DNA from: Crotalaria pallida
Taxonomy: Eukaryota > Streptophyta > Magnoliopsida > Fabales > Fabaceae
Direction of reading: 5' to 3'
Assembly: GCA_037953625.1 (NCBI GenBank)
Contig: CM075655.1
Location: 74,861,501-74,925,500 of the forward strand
DNA length: 64,000 nt
Position numbers and translations under genes: made by a program. A model generated the notes under the pieces. That model had not been told where the DNA came from, searched no databases, and worked only from the letters and a program-made list of their open reading frames with translations. Below, piece after piece: positions 33,149-43,621 of this stretch. How positions within the stretch are numbered: the stretch's first letter is position 1; every line of letters begins with the position of its first letter.

Positions 33149-34171
33149 AGATAGACCGAATATCATTATGATAAAGCAAGGTCAAATATTCATCATGCAT
33201 ATGCATAGATCATGGGTCAAAGCAAAGATTATTTTTAAAAAACTTTATTTTCTTCTTTTCTTTATGAACACCGTGAGTTGTACAAGAAAATTTAGCAAGC
33301 CAAAATTTAATTTCTCAACACAATAAAATCATGAATTGTGTCAAAATCTTTGTCCTTTAAGAAAACACATGCATGCACCTATAGATCTCTAGGTGAGGCA
33401 CTCTTCAACATGCATGTAAGAAAATGATGGCTTAGCATGGGTTCCTATTTCCCTTAGTCTTGACCGAACGGAGACATGCAAGAAGACCAAGTCTTACAAT
33501 TTCTTTTCACATGCATGCACCTAATTTCATAGATTATATCATGCAAGACTTAAAAAGCATCATTTTACTTTTCCAAACATCACCGAATCATCATTACACA
33601 CACAAAAATCTTGATTCAACTTAAAATCATTTTCAAAGTTTGTTAAGCTTAATCTCCTTTGAAAACCGTGACATGCATGGAATAAATCAAGACTAAAAAT
33701 GAATATGTAAGCTCAAACTTCATGTTTTTCAAAGGTTGATGATAGATCATGACATGAAAGACAAGATCAAAGCAAGAACATGAACATAGACAAAAAACTT
33801 AGACAAAACCGTGAAGATCAAGTAAAAATTAAAGCATCCAAGCACCAATATTCAAGATCAAACCACAAAAATAACATGCAAAGCACTTAAGCTTCAAGAT
33901 CATGAGAAATTACACGCTTGCATCAAAGAAAATTGAGATTTTTCATTAAATAATCATACAAATTCAAAGTTCACATTTTCTCAAAGACCAATCCTAGATC
34001 GAGACATGCAAAACAAGATCAACACAAAAGCATAACTTAAACACAAATCCTTAACAAACCACAAATATTCAAGATCAAAGCACAAAAATAACATGCATGA
34101 CACTTAGCTTTCAAGATTACTCAAAATAATTACATGCATCCAAAAAGAATTAAACAAAGTCCATTAAAGTC

Positions 34172-34176
34172 CTTTA
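34172..34176. repeat. Target-site duplication CTTTA (left)
   Basis: CTTTA precedes the LTR start at 34177 and recurs at 62398-62402 after the last LTR. Confidence 0.92.
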
Positions 34177-34576
34177 TGTAACATCCCGAATTTTAATTCT
34201 AATAATAATTAGAATAATAATAAGATTTTGAAATAAGAATTATCCAAAAAGGGATTTAAAATGATGGATTAGGAATTCTTTGAGTTCCATAAAGGAGTCA
34301 AGGAGCATTGACATCGAAAAGCGAATTTAAAGAAGACCAAACGGGGGTTAAAAGCGGTGTTTTCGGTGTTTTAAATTCGCTAACTTGGAAAATTCAAAAT
34401 AAAAGATTTAAGACTCCAAACACAATTTCCACCGTTGGATATGAAGATATGATTTTTAGGAGGTTGCTTGTCAAATTTGAGCAAGATCCAACGGTGAACA
34501 AAGAAGTTATGGCTATTTGAAGTTGGGAGAAAATAGCTGAAAAATAGAAAAGCAAACTAGCAGTATCTGATCATTA

Positions 34577-34649
34577 TACTCGAGTATTTTGTGAAATACT
34601 CGACTCTTTTGGGTCAAAATACTCGATTATTGACAGAAATACTCGAGTA
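34577..34649. promoter_or_regulatory. Four phased TACTCGAGTA-type motifs
   Basis: Starts at 34577, 34597, 34620 and 34640; equivalents at 42608, 42628, 42651, 42671 and at 59875, 59895, 59918, 59938. All three LTRs share spacing 20, 23, 20. They lie just upstream of the CT-rich leader. Confidence 0.75.
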
Positions 34650-35651
34650 TTCTGCGGTCTGCAACATTAAAAACGCGTTTTGGGGGTCGAAACCCCCATT
34701 CCAACCCCTCTTTCTCTCTCTCTCCGATCCTCCTTCTTCCTTCCTCCTCCACGGCCTCCACCACCGCCCTTGGCCGCCCACCGTGGCCACCCTCTCCCTC
34801 CCTCAACCCGTCTCTCTCCCTCTCTTGTTCTTTTTCTCTCTCTCCTTCCCTCACAAACTCTCTCTCTCCTCCCCACTCACAGCCGCCGCCACCTCCGGCC
34901 GCCACCGCCACCTCCACTATAACCACCACCACCACCATAGTTCTCCCTCCCTCTTCCCCTTTGGCTTTGGTTCCCCTCTCTTTCCCTCTCTTCGAGCTAT
35001 CTCTCTCTCCACAGATCTCACCGGCGCCGTTACCGGTCAGTGATCGTGCTGGGCTCGTGTCGGGAATCTCAAAGCTCAAAGCCCTTGCCTCGGTTCATTC
35101 ACAATCGTTCCCGCTAACGAGGAGCAACACCGACGCCGTCATCGTCGCCGAGCTAAAATCCAGGTTCTATTTAAAAAGCCCGAGGTAAGAGGGTTCGCGT
35201 TACCTTTGCTTAAGAAGTAAATTCTAGGATGCTATAGTGGTAGCTAGGAATAGAGTAATTAAAAGTATGTTAATGAACCTTAGGGTACCCCGTTGACAGA
35301 GATAAGTAAATAAAATTGTGACGAAAAACCACACCCTAGGGAATAAAATGTATGAGCATAGAATAAGTCACGGAATGGATGAGCGTGTTTAGGATATTGA
35401 AATAGTTAATATAAAACAAAATGTGGGAAATTATAAAGTAAAAGCTATAGGGGAGGTAAAGGAACAAAAAGGGTAAAAGAGAGTCTAGAATAAGGAATAA
35501 TGAATGCACGCGGAGTAAATTAGGGAATAGGAATAAAATGATGAATTAAGATGGAAAAATAAAATAAGGAAAACGATAAGCGGATTTACGAAAAGATGAG
35601 AAAACTATGAGAGAGTACATTATGAGGGAAGTTGGAATAAAATAATTGAAA

Positions 35652-35656
35652 AGCTT
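35652..35656. repeat. TSD AAGCT (left) of solo LTR
   Basis: Matches 37947-37951. The sister LTRs at about 55310 and 60955 have a single uninterrupted AAGCT at this place, proving the empty site. Confidence 0.93.
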
Positions 35657-37946
35657 GTTAGAATTATTGATAGGATTGGCAGCCGCCACCCAAGAGGGGG
35701 GTGAATTGGGTGTTTATGAAAACATTGGAAAATATTCGAATTAAATCGTTTTCAATAAAATAGATAAACTTTGCAGCGGAAAACTCTTAAAAACGATGAA
35801 AACGATTATGCAAGCGGAAGCAAACAATAATAACAACGATTAATATTACGCGCGAAGATAAGAAACACTATAACAACGAAAGGTCTAACGCGCGTTGATT
35901 AATTTAAAATAATTAAATTAATATATATTATATTTACGTTGCGAAGGAGGTAATTAACACAATAAAAATATGCGCAACAATAAATAAAAGAGATAAGGGA
36001 TAGAAGAGATTGCACCGGAGATTTTATCCTGGTTCGGCAAACCCAGCCTACTCCAGTCCCCAAGGGACCCGCTTGAGCTTTTCACTAAACCAAGACGCCA
36101 CGCGTCCCCAAGTACAACCAGAGCGCCCCGCAAGCTACTAGGAACCTCCTTTCGCCAGGGACCTCAATAAACCAGATAGCCTAACTACTAGGTGCCCCAC
36201 CGTTCGTCTAGCACTACCCACACACAACAGGGTTCCTCACCCTACAACCACGAACGCCGCACGTTCGCACCAGGAGATTCACTCACTAGTCACTAAGGGT
36301 CACACACCCCTTACACAAATGGTTACCGTATGAGTTGGGTACAACAACTATGATGCACTCTTCTTAGTGCTGATACAACAATATAGGCTTCTAACAAAGT
36401 TGTGTTCTAACTAACACTGATACAACAATAAAGTTCTAGAGGTGCTGAATTTAAATTACAAGAACTATGGCCAATATAAGGTTTTCTTCTCAAATGGATA
36501 TCAACAATAAAACCAGAGAATTGGAAAAGGAGAAGAAGAAGAAGCGTTCAGAAGAAAAACGATTGGAGAGCGCAAAAATGAAATTGATTCCAAACCTTGT
36601 TAAAGACACAAATAACACATGTTTAAAATCAAAAACAAATCTTAAAGATTTAAGAAATAAAAATAAAGATTTGAAAATATTTGAAATTCAAATTTTGAAT
36701 TTGAAAATAGAATCAGAATCAAATCAAAAACGATTTTGGAAATAAATCAAATTTAAAATAAGAATGAAATCAAATCCGGAAATATTCAAAATTGATTTTC
36801 TGAAATCAAATAAGTAAAATAATATTTTTGAAATCAAAATCAAATCAAATAAATTTAAAGAATAAAATAAAAGAGAATAAAATCAATTTTGAAATCAGAA
36901 ACAAATAAAATAGATTTAAGAGATAAATCGAAGATTTGATTCTTAAAAACAAATAAGGAAATATTTCAAAATAATATTCAAATTCGAATTTTGAAAATAA
37001 ATCAGAATCAATTATGTAAAAACAAATCTGGAAATAAATCAAAATGATTCTGACACGTTTTTCAATAAAAACTGAAGTAATCGATTACTTTATGAAGGTA
37101 ATCGATTATTCCTTCAAAAATAGAAATTCTTAAATACATTTGAAAAACAAGTAATCGATTAGTCCAATAGTGGTTAATCGATTACATCACTTCTGTTAAT
37201 ATATGATGCAACTCATTTAATCGATTACTACTCATCAAATAATCGATTATTGAGTCTCTGATCATTATGTGATGCAACATATGTAATCAATTACTACACA
37301 GTCTGTAATCGATTACTGTGCCTCTGGAAAATATATGATGCAACAATTCTAATCGATTACTTGAACAAGGTAATTGATTACTCTCATAAGAAAGTAATGG
37401 ATTAGCAAAGTTCACTTAATCGATTACAACCTCTCTGATTTTTCTATGATGCAACAAAGTTAATCGATTAACTCTAGCAAGTAATCGATTACTCTCTCTT
37501 GCATACATAAAAATATTCAGAGTTTTGTAACATCAGTTATTTTCACACAAACTCAGATAAAAATAGATTTTCACTAAAACTCTTTTTGAAATTAAAAACA
37601 TTTTTCATAAACTAAGTTAAAAACAGATTTTCATGAAAACACATTTTGCAATTAAAACATTTTTCATAAAAAAGTTCTTTTCTTCTCCTTAACATGAAAA
37701 ACTAATTTTGGCCATTAGACACTTGTAATAAAGATTCATTACCTTACAAATTTCCTATGGGCCAGGCTACACTAAACTTGAACATGAAGCTTGAGCCTTG
37801 ACTTTAGCCTTGAAGCTTGATGCTTGAACTTGATGCAGCTTGATGCTTGAAACTTTGAATCTTGTTTGTAATCATCAAAACATTATCTTCTAGAATCCTT
37901 CTAGCATTACTCTTTACGTCCTTTGGGGCAAGCTTGACTTCCAACA
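35657..37946 (-). repeat. Solo copia LTR, 2290 bp
   Basis: TGTTAGAATT...TTCCAACA, bounded by AAGCT duplications, with no primer site, gag or second LTR, hence a solo LTR left by LTR-LTR recombination. Its orientation is inferred by comparison with the copia element at 9402-15332: the G-tract hairpin (CACCCAA 35688-35694 with TTGGGTG 35707-35713) and the TTATCCTGGTTC...CTCCAGTCCCC block are in the same order. It carries a seven-pair TAATCGATTA array (37078-37491). Relatives are at 20561-21298. Confidence 0.92.
37078..37491. promoter_or_regulatory. Seven pairs of TAATCGATTA palindromes
   Basis: Pair starts: 37078/37099, 37152/37175, 37218/37240, 37284/37306, 37350/37371, 37395/37417 and 37461/37482. 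Within-pair spacing is 21-23 bp; between pairs it is 74, 66, 66, 66, 45 and 66 bp. Five inter-pair gaps carry a TATGATGCAAC or GTGATGCAAC word. Three of fourteen motifs have one substitution (TAATCAATTA, TAATTGATTA, TAATGGATTA). Confidence 0.8.
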
Positions 37947-37951
37947 AAGCT
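37947..37951. repeat. TSD AAGCT (right) of solo LTR
   Basis: Second copy of the duplication; the host LTR continues unchanged with AGATTAAGAG. Confidence 0.93.
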
Positions 37952-38460
37952 AGATTAAGAGAATAGAGCAATCAAAACTAATATAGTTAATGAAATAGGA
38001 ACAATGAGTTGAGTCATTGAGTGAGATAAGGAAACTGAGAAATAACTAAGAATTAGTAACGAGAACTAGAATATACTATATTTGACCGTATTGATTAGAG
38101 TTGGATAAGATTGGGGGAAACTAACAAAGAGAAAAAGAATGAAGTAGAAAACGTAGAAAATGTGATAAGTCATAAATGAGGATAAAGGCTAAAAGATTTA
38201 GATGAGTATAAAAAAAATTATTTAAATTATAAGAAAAATAAAAGGAAGAAAAGAAGAAAAAGGAAAAGAAAGAAGGATATTGAAAAGAGTGAAAAGTAAA
38301 TAATGTAATAATAAGTCTATAAATAAAGAAATGAGAGGAAAAGAGAAAAATACAATGAATCAGAAAAAGAGAAAAGACATATAATTAAGAAAAAGGAAAA
38401 AGAGAAAAATAAAGAAAAAGAAAGAAAAAGAAAGAGAAAGCAAGATAAGAAAATAAAAGT

Positions 38461-38685
38461 CCGGTGCGAGCCTAGGAAGGCGTATCGGCATCGATGCGAG
38501 CCTGGTAAGGCGTGTCGATTAAAAAGGAAAAATGGAAGTCCGATGCGAGCCTGGGAAGGCGTATCGGCATCGATGCGAGCCTGGTAAGGCGTGTCGATTA
38601 AAAAGAATAAAAAGAAAATGAAAGTCCGGTGCGAGCCTGGGAAGGCGTATCGACATCGATGCGAGTCTGGTAAGGCGTGTCGATT
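38461..38685. repeat. Hairpin minisatellite, 3 units (LTR 1)
   Basis: Each ~60-90-bp unit holds two hairpins with the same inner stem GCCT/AGGC around GGGA or GGTA. The outer stems vary but remain paired: CCGAT with ATCGG, CCGGT with ATCGG (one G-T pair), and ATCGA with TCGAT. The array lies in purine-rich, GC-poor sequence and ends 233 bp before the acceptor at 38918. Confidence 0.85.
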
Positions 38686-39313
38686 AAAAGGAAAAAGAAT
38701 GGAAAATGGATAAAAGAATGAGAATGAAAGAATGAAAAGAGAATCAATAATTAAAAGAATGTGAGAATAAGTGAAGGACTAAAAGAGATTAATGATACGA
38801 ATAATTATGAATAAAGTATATTAATGATTATGTAGGCTTAGTTATTTGCTATGTCTTCTTTTAGAATTTATCTTTTTAAGTTCTGTGTAATGCTACCCTT
38901 CTTGATATCATTTTTCAGGTACGGAAGCGGAGCTTACACTGTTGCGGGCCGAATTGGAAACCCTCCACCACGTGGAGTGTAGATTGTGATACCATGAGCG
39001 GATTTTTATTTTAATTATATTGAAAACTGTTATATTTTGTAATTTATAATACGTGTAGTTATATGCCCTGAGATTGGTACTAATCGGGCGTTAGGATCTG
39101 AACTGGTTTTTAAATTGTTGGGTTTATGTTTTTATATAATTCTGGACTGACAGGTTTATAAGAAGAAATTTCTGGAAAGTCCGAAAAACAGAGGAAACTC
39201 TGCCGGATTTTCCTAAGAATTTTCTTAAGTAATTAAATTCTAAAATGAATTTTCAAACTCTGATTTTATTAAAAATCTAAAATTAACTAAATAAAGTGAG
39301 GATGTTACATTTA

Positions 39314-39325
39314 TGGTATCAGAGC
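39314..39325 (+). other. Primer binding site, initiator-Met tRNA (interior 1)
   Basis: TGGTATCAGAGC four bases after the LTR end at 39309. Confidence 0.92.
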
Positions 39326-39492
39326 AGTTTCCCTCGGCCCTGGAGTTTGGATTCACAACTCCTATTGATTACTCACCCAGCGAGTAATCAAGTGATAGTG
39401 TCAAGTCTTAGAATAGATAAATAGGTACACTTGATTTAATAGTTTTTAGTTAATTGTGGAATAATGTGTTCTTTTTCCATAACTTAGTTACC

Positions 39493-40467
39493 ATGCCTCG
39501 GAGACGTGCCCATGATGACAGGATTGCCGCGATACTTGAGAATCTGGTCCAACTGAACCAGAACCAGGCCGAAACGGTAGCAACAGCCGCAGCAGCAGCA
39601 GCAGCCGCACTCCAGCAACCATCAAACCCAATCGACATTGATTGGCTAGCACGATTCAGGCAGAATGATCCGCCCAACTTTGAAGGTGGCTACAAACCTG
39701 ACGCAGCACAGAGATGGCTCCAAGAATTGGAGAAGATTTTCCGCACAATGTCACCGCCCGCAGAGCAGATAGTCCTTTTGGCGGCGTACATGCTCACTGG
39801 AGAAGCAGAATATTGGTGGGAGCATGTACGAAGGGACATGGAGAATTCCAACCGGGAGATTACTTGGGACTTCTTTAAGGAGGAATTTCTCGGAAGGTAC
39901 TTCCCAGAAGATGTTCGCCGAGAGAAAGAACTAGCATTTCTGACCTTAACACAAGGAAGTATGAGTGTTAGAGAATATGTCGCACACTTCGAAGATCTCA
40001 AACGGTATTCTGGAAGCTATAGGGATGCTGATGGAAGAACTAAGTGCATCAAGTTCGAAGCAGGACTTCGCACGGAGATCAAGGTGGCTTTTGAATACCA
40101 GAACATAGATAATTTGGCCCAACTGGTAAATATGGCTAGCACTTATGAGAAGGGAATGGGGTAGTGGACATCCGAGGATAGGAACAGGATGATACAGTGG
40201 GCTGAAGGTTCTAGCAGAGGCAATGTACCGGCTTGTGAATCCGATACACATGCCGACATCAACGCTATGGCAATGGTGCCAATGGACACAGCTCCAGACG
40301 TGAATGCCCCGAGAAACAGGCCACCATGTCCACTATGTGGGAAAATCCACCGGAAACTGTGCCTAATACTGAAGCAGCACAGAAAACAGGGTCTCTGCTA
40401 TATATGCGGACAACCGGGACATGTGGGGACAAACTGTCCTAGACATATAGGTGAAGGGAGCGAATGA
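39493..40467 (+). pseudogene. Gypsy Gag (copy 1), one internal stop
   Basis: This Gag would assemble the particle and bind RNA. It starts MPRRRAHDDRIAAILE, after an AACTTAGTTACC leader. A poly-Ala tract at about residues 34-45 is followed by the Retrotrans_gag (PF03732) region: DWLARFRQNDPPNFEGGY, AQRWLQELEKIFRTM, EAEYWWEHVR, FKEEFLGRYFP, FLTLTQGSMSVREYVAHFEDL. TAG at 40162-40164 interrupts it at codon 224, where the second copy has CAG. The same frame then runs on to a CCHC knuckle CYICGQPGHVGTNC and stops at 40467. Without that single stop it would be about 324 codons. No pol follows. Confidence 0.92.
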
Positions 40468-42207
40468 ACTCATCCGAGGTACTTTTAGTGTTAACTATAT
40501 ACCAAATATTTATTTACAATACTTAATTAAAAATGTTTTGCATAAAGCATATATATTCGATCTAACTTAAAAAGAAAATCAATGAATGATAATACATTAA
40601 TTAAAGTTTCACCGAACACAGTGATGGTATTGCCACTGGTAGAATGTAAGGTTAGAATTGATCACTCTGATTCTTACATCTTCTAGGGGATGATAACATC
40701 AACAAATTTGATGATGATGTTGCTATTGATAGATGTGAGATTGGGACTGATCACCTCGATCTTTGCAACTAATAATGGTCGATATCATTGACACTTTCCA
40801 ACCAAAAATCAAGACAGACAGATAGGAGCCTTAAGCCAGTGCACCCACTTACTAGTAGTGTAGCCGCAAACAGAACTCGCGAGAGAACCGAGCCGAGCGA
40901 ACCCGTAGTAACCGTCTTTAGACTTCATGGAAAGTCAAACTAAAAGCCCAAAACACATCAAGCATTTTATTAAGAATCCGAAGTGGTTATTCGCGAGAAA
41001 GTCGAAACTGGATAAATAAGTAGGGTGTCCACACCGAGACCGACCCAAGTAAACTAGTGAATCGTGCTCACCATTAGGGATTAGAATTCACTTAAGAACC
41101 TAGTCAAGTTTCCAAACGATTCTCCCAAAGGAAGCAAGTTTTAGTCGTTGCCCCAAGTACCTTTATCAAGACCAAATCAAATCAGCGGTAGTTCCAAAGA
41201 AAATGCATTTTTTGAGGACTCTTTGCTGAAAACGCACACTTAAGGATAATCTCCATTGTCTTCTTGCTTGACATGTATCCAGTACATCCTGGGTCGTCGT
41301 AAGGAGACTATGAAACCCATCCTTGAGTGCTTCGTGTTTCTTCCTTTCATCTTCACTCTCTTCAAGCTTCAAGCATCTCAGATGCAGAGGTGAGAATTCA
41401 CCAAGACATAGAAACCCAACATAGTTCTGTGCCTACCGATAGATAACCATCTACATGTCCCTTCTAACCTTGGATACCGGTCGATAAGCTTATGTGCGAA
41501 ATTCTGAATAACGAATGAGCATACCCCCGAGCATGGATATAATCAAGTATGTTGATGCTAAGTGGGGGAGGATTTCAATCCAAGGAATGGAAGATGGAAC
41601 TTTACCCAACAAGAAAATTGTGGATCCTATTCGAGTAACAAGGTGGAATGCAGAACGGTAACGAAGTGTAAGGAAGATTGCATCGAACCGGACTCCATGT
41701 CCGATGATCATACCATGACCCGTAGGACTAATGAATAACTCACCCCAAACGCTCCGCATTAACTGTCGAAGAGGTTCGCAAAGAATGGTACGAGAATTAA
41801 ACTAAGAATAAATCAATACCTTCTCGGACCATCGGACAATTGGGAAATAGCTAAGGTGGATTTGAAGAGCGACCTCACTAGACTCACTTGAAGGAGTAAG
41901 AAATGGACAGGGAAAGAGTGGAGTCGCGAAGTGGAGTCTCACTTAAGAGTTTATGTCGGAGCACTGCAAATAATCGTCTCAGCCTCTTAAGACTCTGTGT
42001 ATTACGTAGATTCCTGAGTGACTGAGATAAACCATACATGAGGCGAGTAATTATACCGCAAAACCCTTGACTTAGAAATTCCTCAAAGGGAAGATTGGAA
42101 CCGAAGGAATTAAAATGACATGGTCGGAAGCTATGTCAAGGGGTACTCCTTCCAGATAAGGGACAACTAGAATTTCGGGGACGAAATTCTAATAAGTGGG
42201 GGAGAAA
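40468..42207 (+). other. Non-coding interior 1 with polypurine tract
   Basis: 1.7 kb with no sustained frame or pol domain. It is nearly identical to 57735-59474. It ends with the chromovirus-style signature TTTCGGGGACGAAATTC and polypurine tract AAGTGGGGGAGAAA (42194-42207) next to LTR 2. A diverged direct repeat of ~110 bp (TGATGGTATTGCCACTGG... / TGATGATGTTGCTATTGAT...) lies near 40620-40780. Confidence 0.75.
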
Positions 42208-43616
42208 TGTAACATCCCAAATTTTAATTCTAATAATAATTAGAATAATAATAAGATTTTGAAATAAGAATTATCCAAAAAGGGATTTAAAATGATGGAT
42301 TAGGAATTCTTTGAGTTCCATAAAGGAGTCAAGAAGCATTGTCATCGAAAAGCGAATTTAAAGAAGACCAAACGGGGAATAAAAGCGGTATTTTCGGTGT
42401 TTTAAATTCGCTAACTTGGGAAATACAAAATAAAAGATTTGAGACTCCAAACACAATTTCCACCGTTGGATATGAAGATATGATTTTTAGGAGGTTGCTC
42501 GTCAAATTTTAGAAAGATCCAACGGTGAACGAAGAAGTTATGGCTATTTGAAGTTGGGAGAAAATAGCTGAAAAATAGAAAAGCAAACTAGCAGTATCTG
42601 ATCATTATACTCGAGTATTTTTTGAAATACTCGAGTATTTTGGGTCAAAATAATCGAGTTTTGACAGAAATACTCGAGTATCCTGCGGTCTGCAACATTA
42701 AAAACGCGTTTTGGGGGTCGAAACCCCCATTCCAAGCCCTCTTTCTCTCTCTCTCCGATCCTCCTTCTTCCTTCCTCCTCCACGGCCTCCACCACCGCCC
42801 TTGGCCGCCCACCGTGGCCACCCTCTCCCTCCCTCAACCCGTCTCTCTCCCTCTCTTGTTCTTTTTCTCTCTCTCCTTCCCTCACAAACTCTCTCTCTCT
42901 CCTCCCCACTCACAGCCGCCACCACCTCCGCCCGCCACCGCCACCTCCACTATAACCACCACCACCACCATAGTTCTCCCTCCCTCTTCCCCTTTGGCTT
43001 TGGTTCCCCTCTCTTTCCCTCTCTTCGAGCTATCTCTCTCTCCACGGATCTCACCGGCGCCGTTACCGGTCCGTGATCGTGCCGGGCTCGTGTCGGGAAT
43101 CTCAAAGCTCAAAGCCCTTGCCTCGGTTCAGTCACAATCGTTCCCGCTAACGAGGAGCAACACCGACACCGTCATCGTCGCCGAGCTAAAATCCAGGTTC
43201 TATTTAAAAAGCCCGAGGTAAGAGAGTTCGCGTTACCTTTGCTTAAGAAGTAAATTCTAGGATGCTATAGTGGTAGCTAGGAATAGAGTAATTAAAAGTA
43301 TGTTAATGAACCTTAGGGTACCCCGTTGACAGAGATAAAGTAAATAAAATTATGACGAGAAACCACACCCTAGGGAATAAAATGTATGAGCATAGAATAA
43401 GTCCCGGAATGGATGAGCGTGTTTAGTATATTGAAATAGTTAATATAAAACAAAATGTGGGAAATTATAAAGTAAAAGCTATAGGGGAGGTAAAGGAACA
43501 AAAAGGGTAAAAGAGAGTCTAGAATAAGGAATAATGAATGCACGCGGAGTAAATTAGGGAATAGGAATAAAATGATGAATTAAGATGTAAAAATAAAATA
43601 AGGAAAACGATAAGCG

Positions 43617-43621
43617 GATTT
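43617..43621. repeat. TSD GATTT (left) of chromovirus
   Basis: Matches 55245-55249. Single copy at the empty site in LTR 1. Confidence 0.93.

Larger units (their letters stand above)
29516..34171 (-). repeat. Gypsy LTR, 3' part (left of the CTTTA insertion)
   Basis: It starts TGTAACAGCCCG on the plus strand, which is the mirror of the 3' end of the LTR at 21606-22211, so the LTR reads on the minus strand. It is AT-rich and pyrimidine-rich on the plus strand. It contains the small minus-strand frame 30097-29888 (ending VVFDRRKEPVIELE), which I do not recognise, plus palindromes (30751-30852), a long hairpin (30915-31026), a second hairpin (32114-32153) and degenerate TTTCAAAA-type repeats (31490-31730). 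It continues at 62403 on the other side of the large insertion. No gene recognised. Confidence 0.55.
34177..39309 (+). repeat. LTR 1 of the tandem element (contains solo copia LTR)
   Basis: TGTAACATCCC...GGATGTTACA. Its 5' part has four TACTCGAGTA-type motifs (34577, 34597, 34620, 34640; spacing 20, 23, 20). A pyrimidine-rich, GC-rich leader (about 34690-35184) follows. Then come a GAG/GTAAGAG donor (GT at 35185) and a long purine-rich intron-like stretch with hairpin minisatellite (38461-38685). The acceptor ATTTTTCAG/GTAC ends at 38918. The long frame visible in the CT-rich leader is a composition effect or leader, not a recognised protein. Confidence 0.92.

Noticed and set aside
34591..35043. 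Long plus- and minus-strand reading frames in CT-rich sequence (also 42622-43221 and 59889-60494)
   Set aside because: They occur in both strands of a simple pyrimidine-rich LTR leader, lack any known domain and differ between sister LTRs. Composition explains them.
36467..36745. Lys/Glu-rich 92-codon frame in the solo LTR
   Set aside because: A-rich simple sequence inside an LTR; no domain and no start context.
39314..39325. tRNA-like fragment TGGTATCAGAGC (also in the copia element and chromovirus)
   Set aside because: Primer binding sites complementary to initiator tRNA, not tRNA genes.
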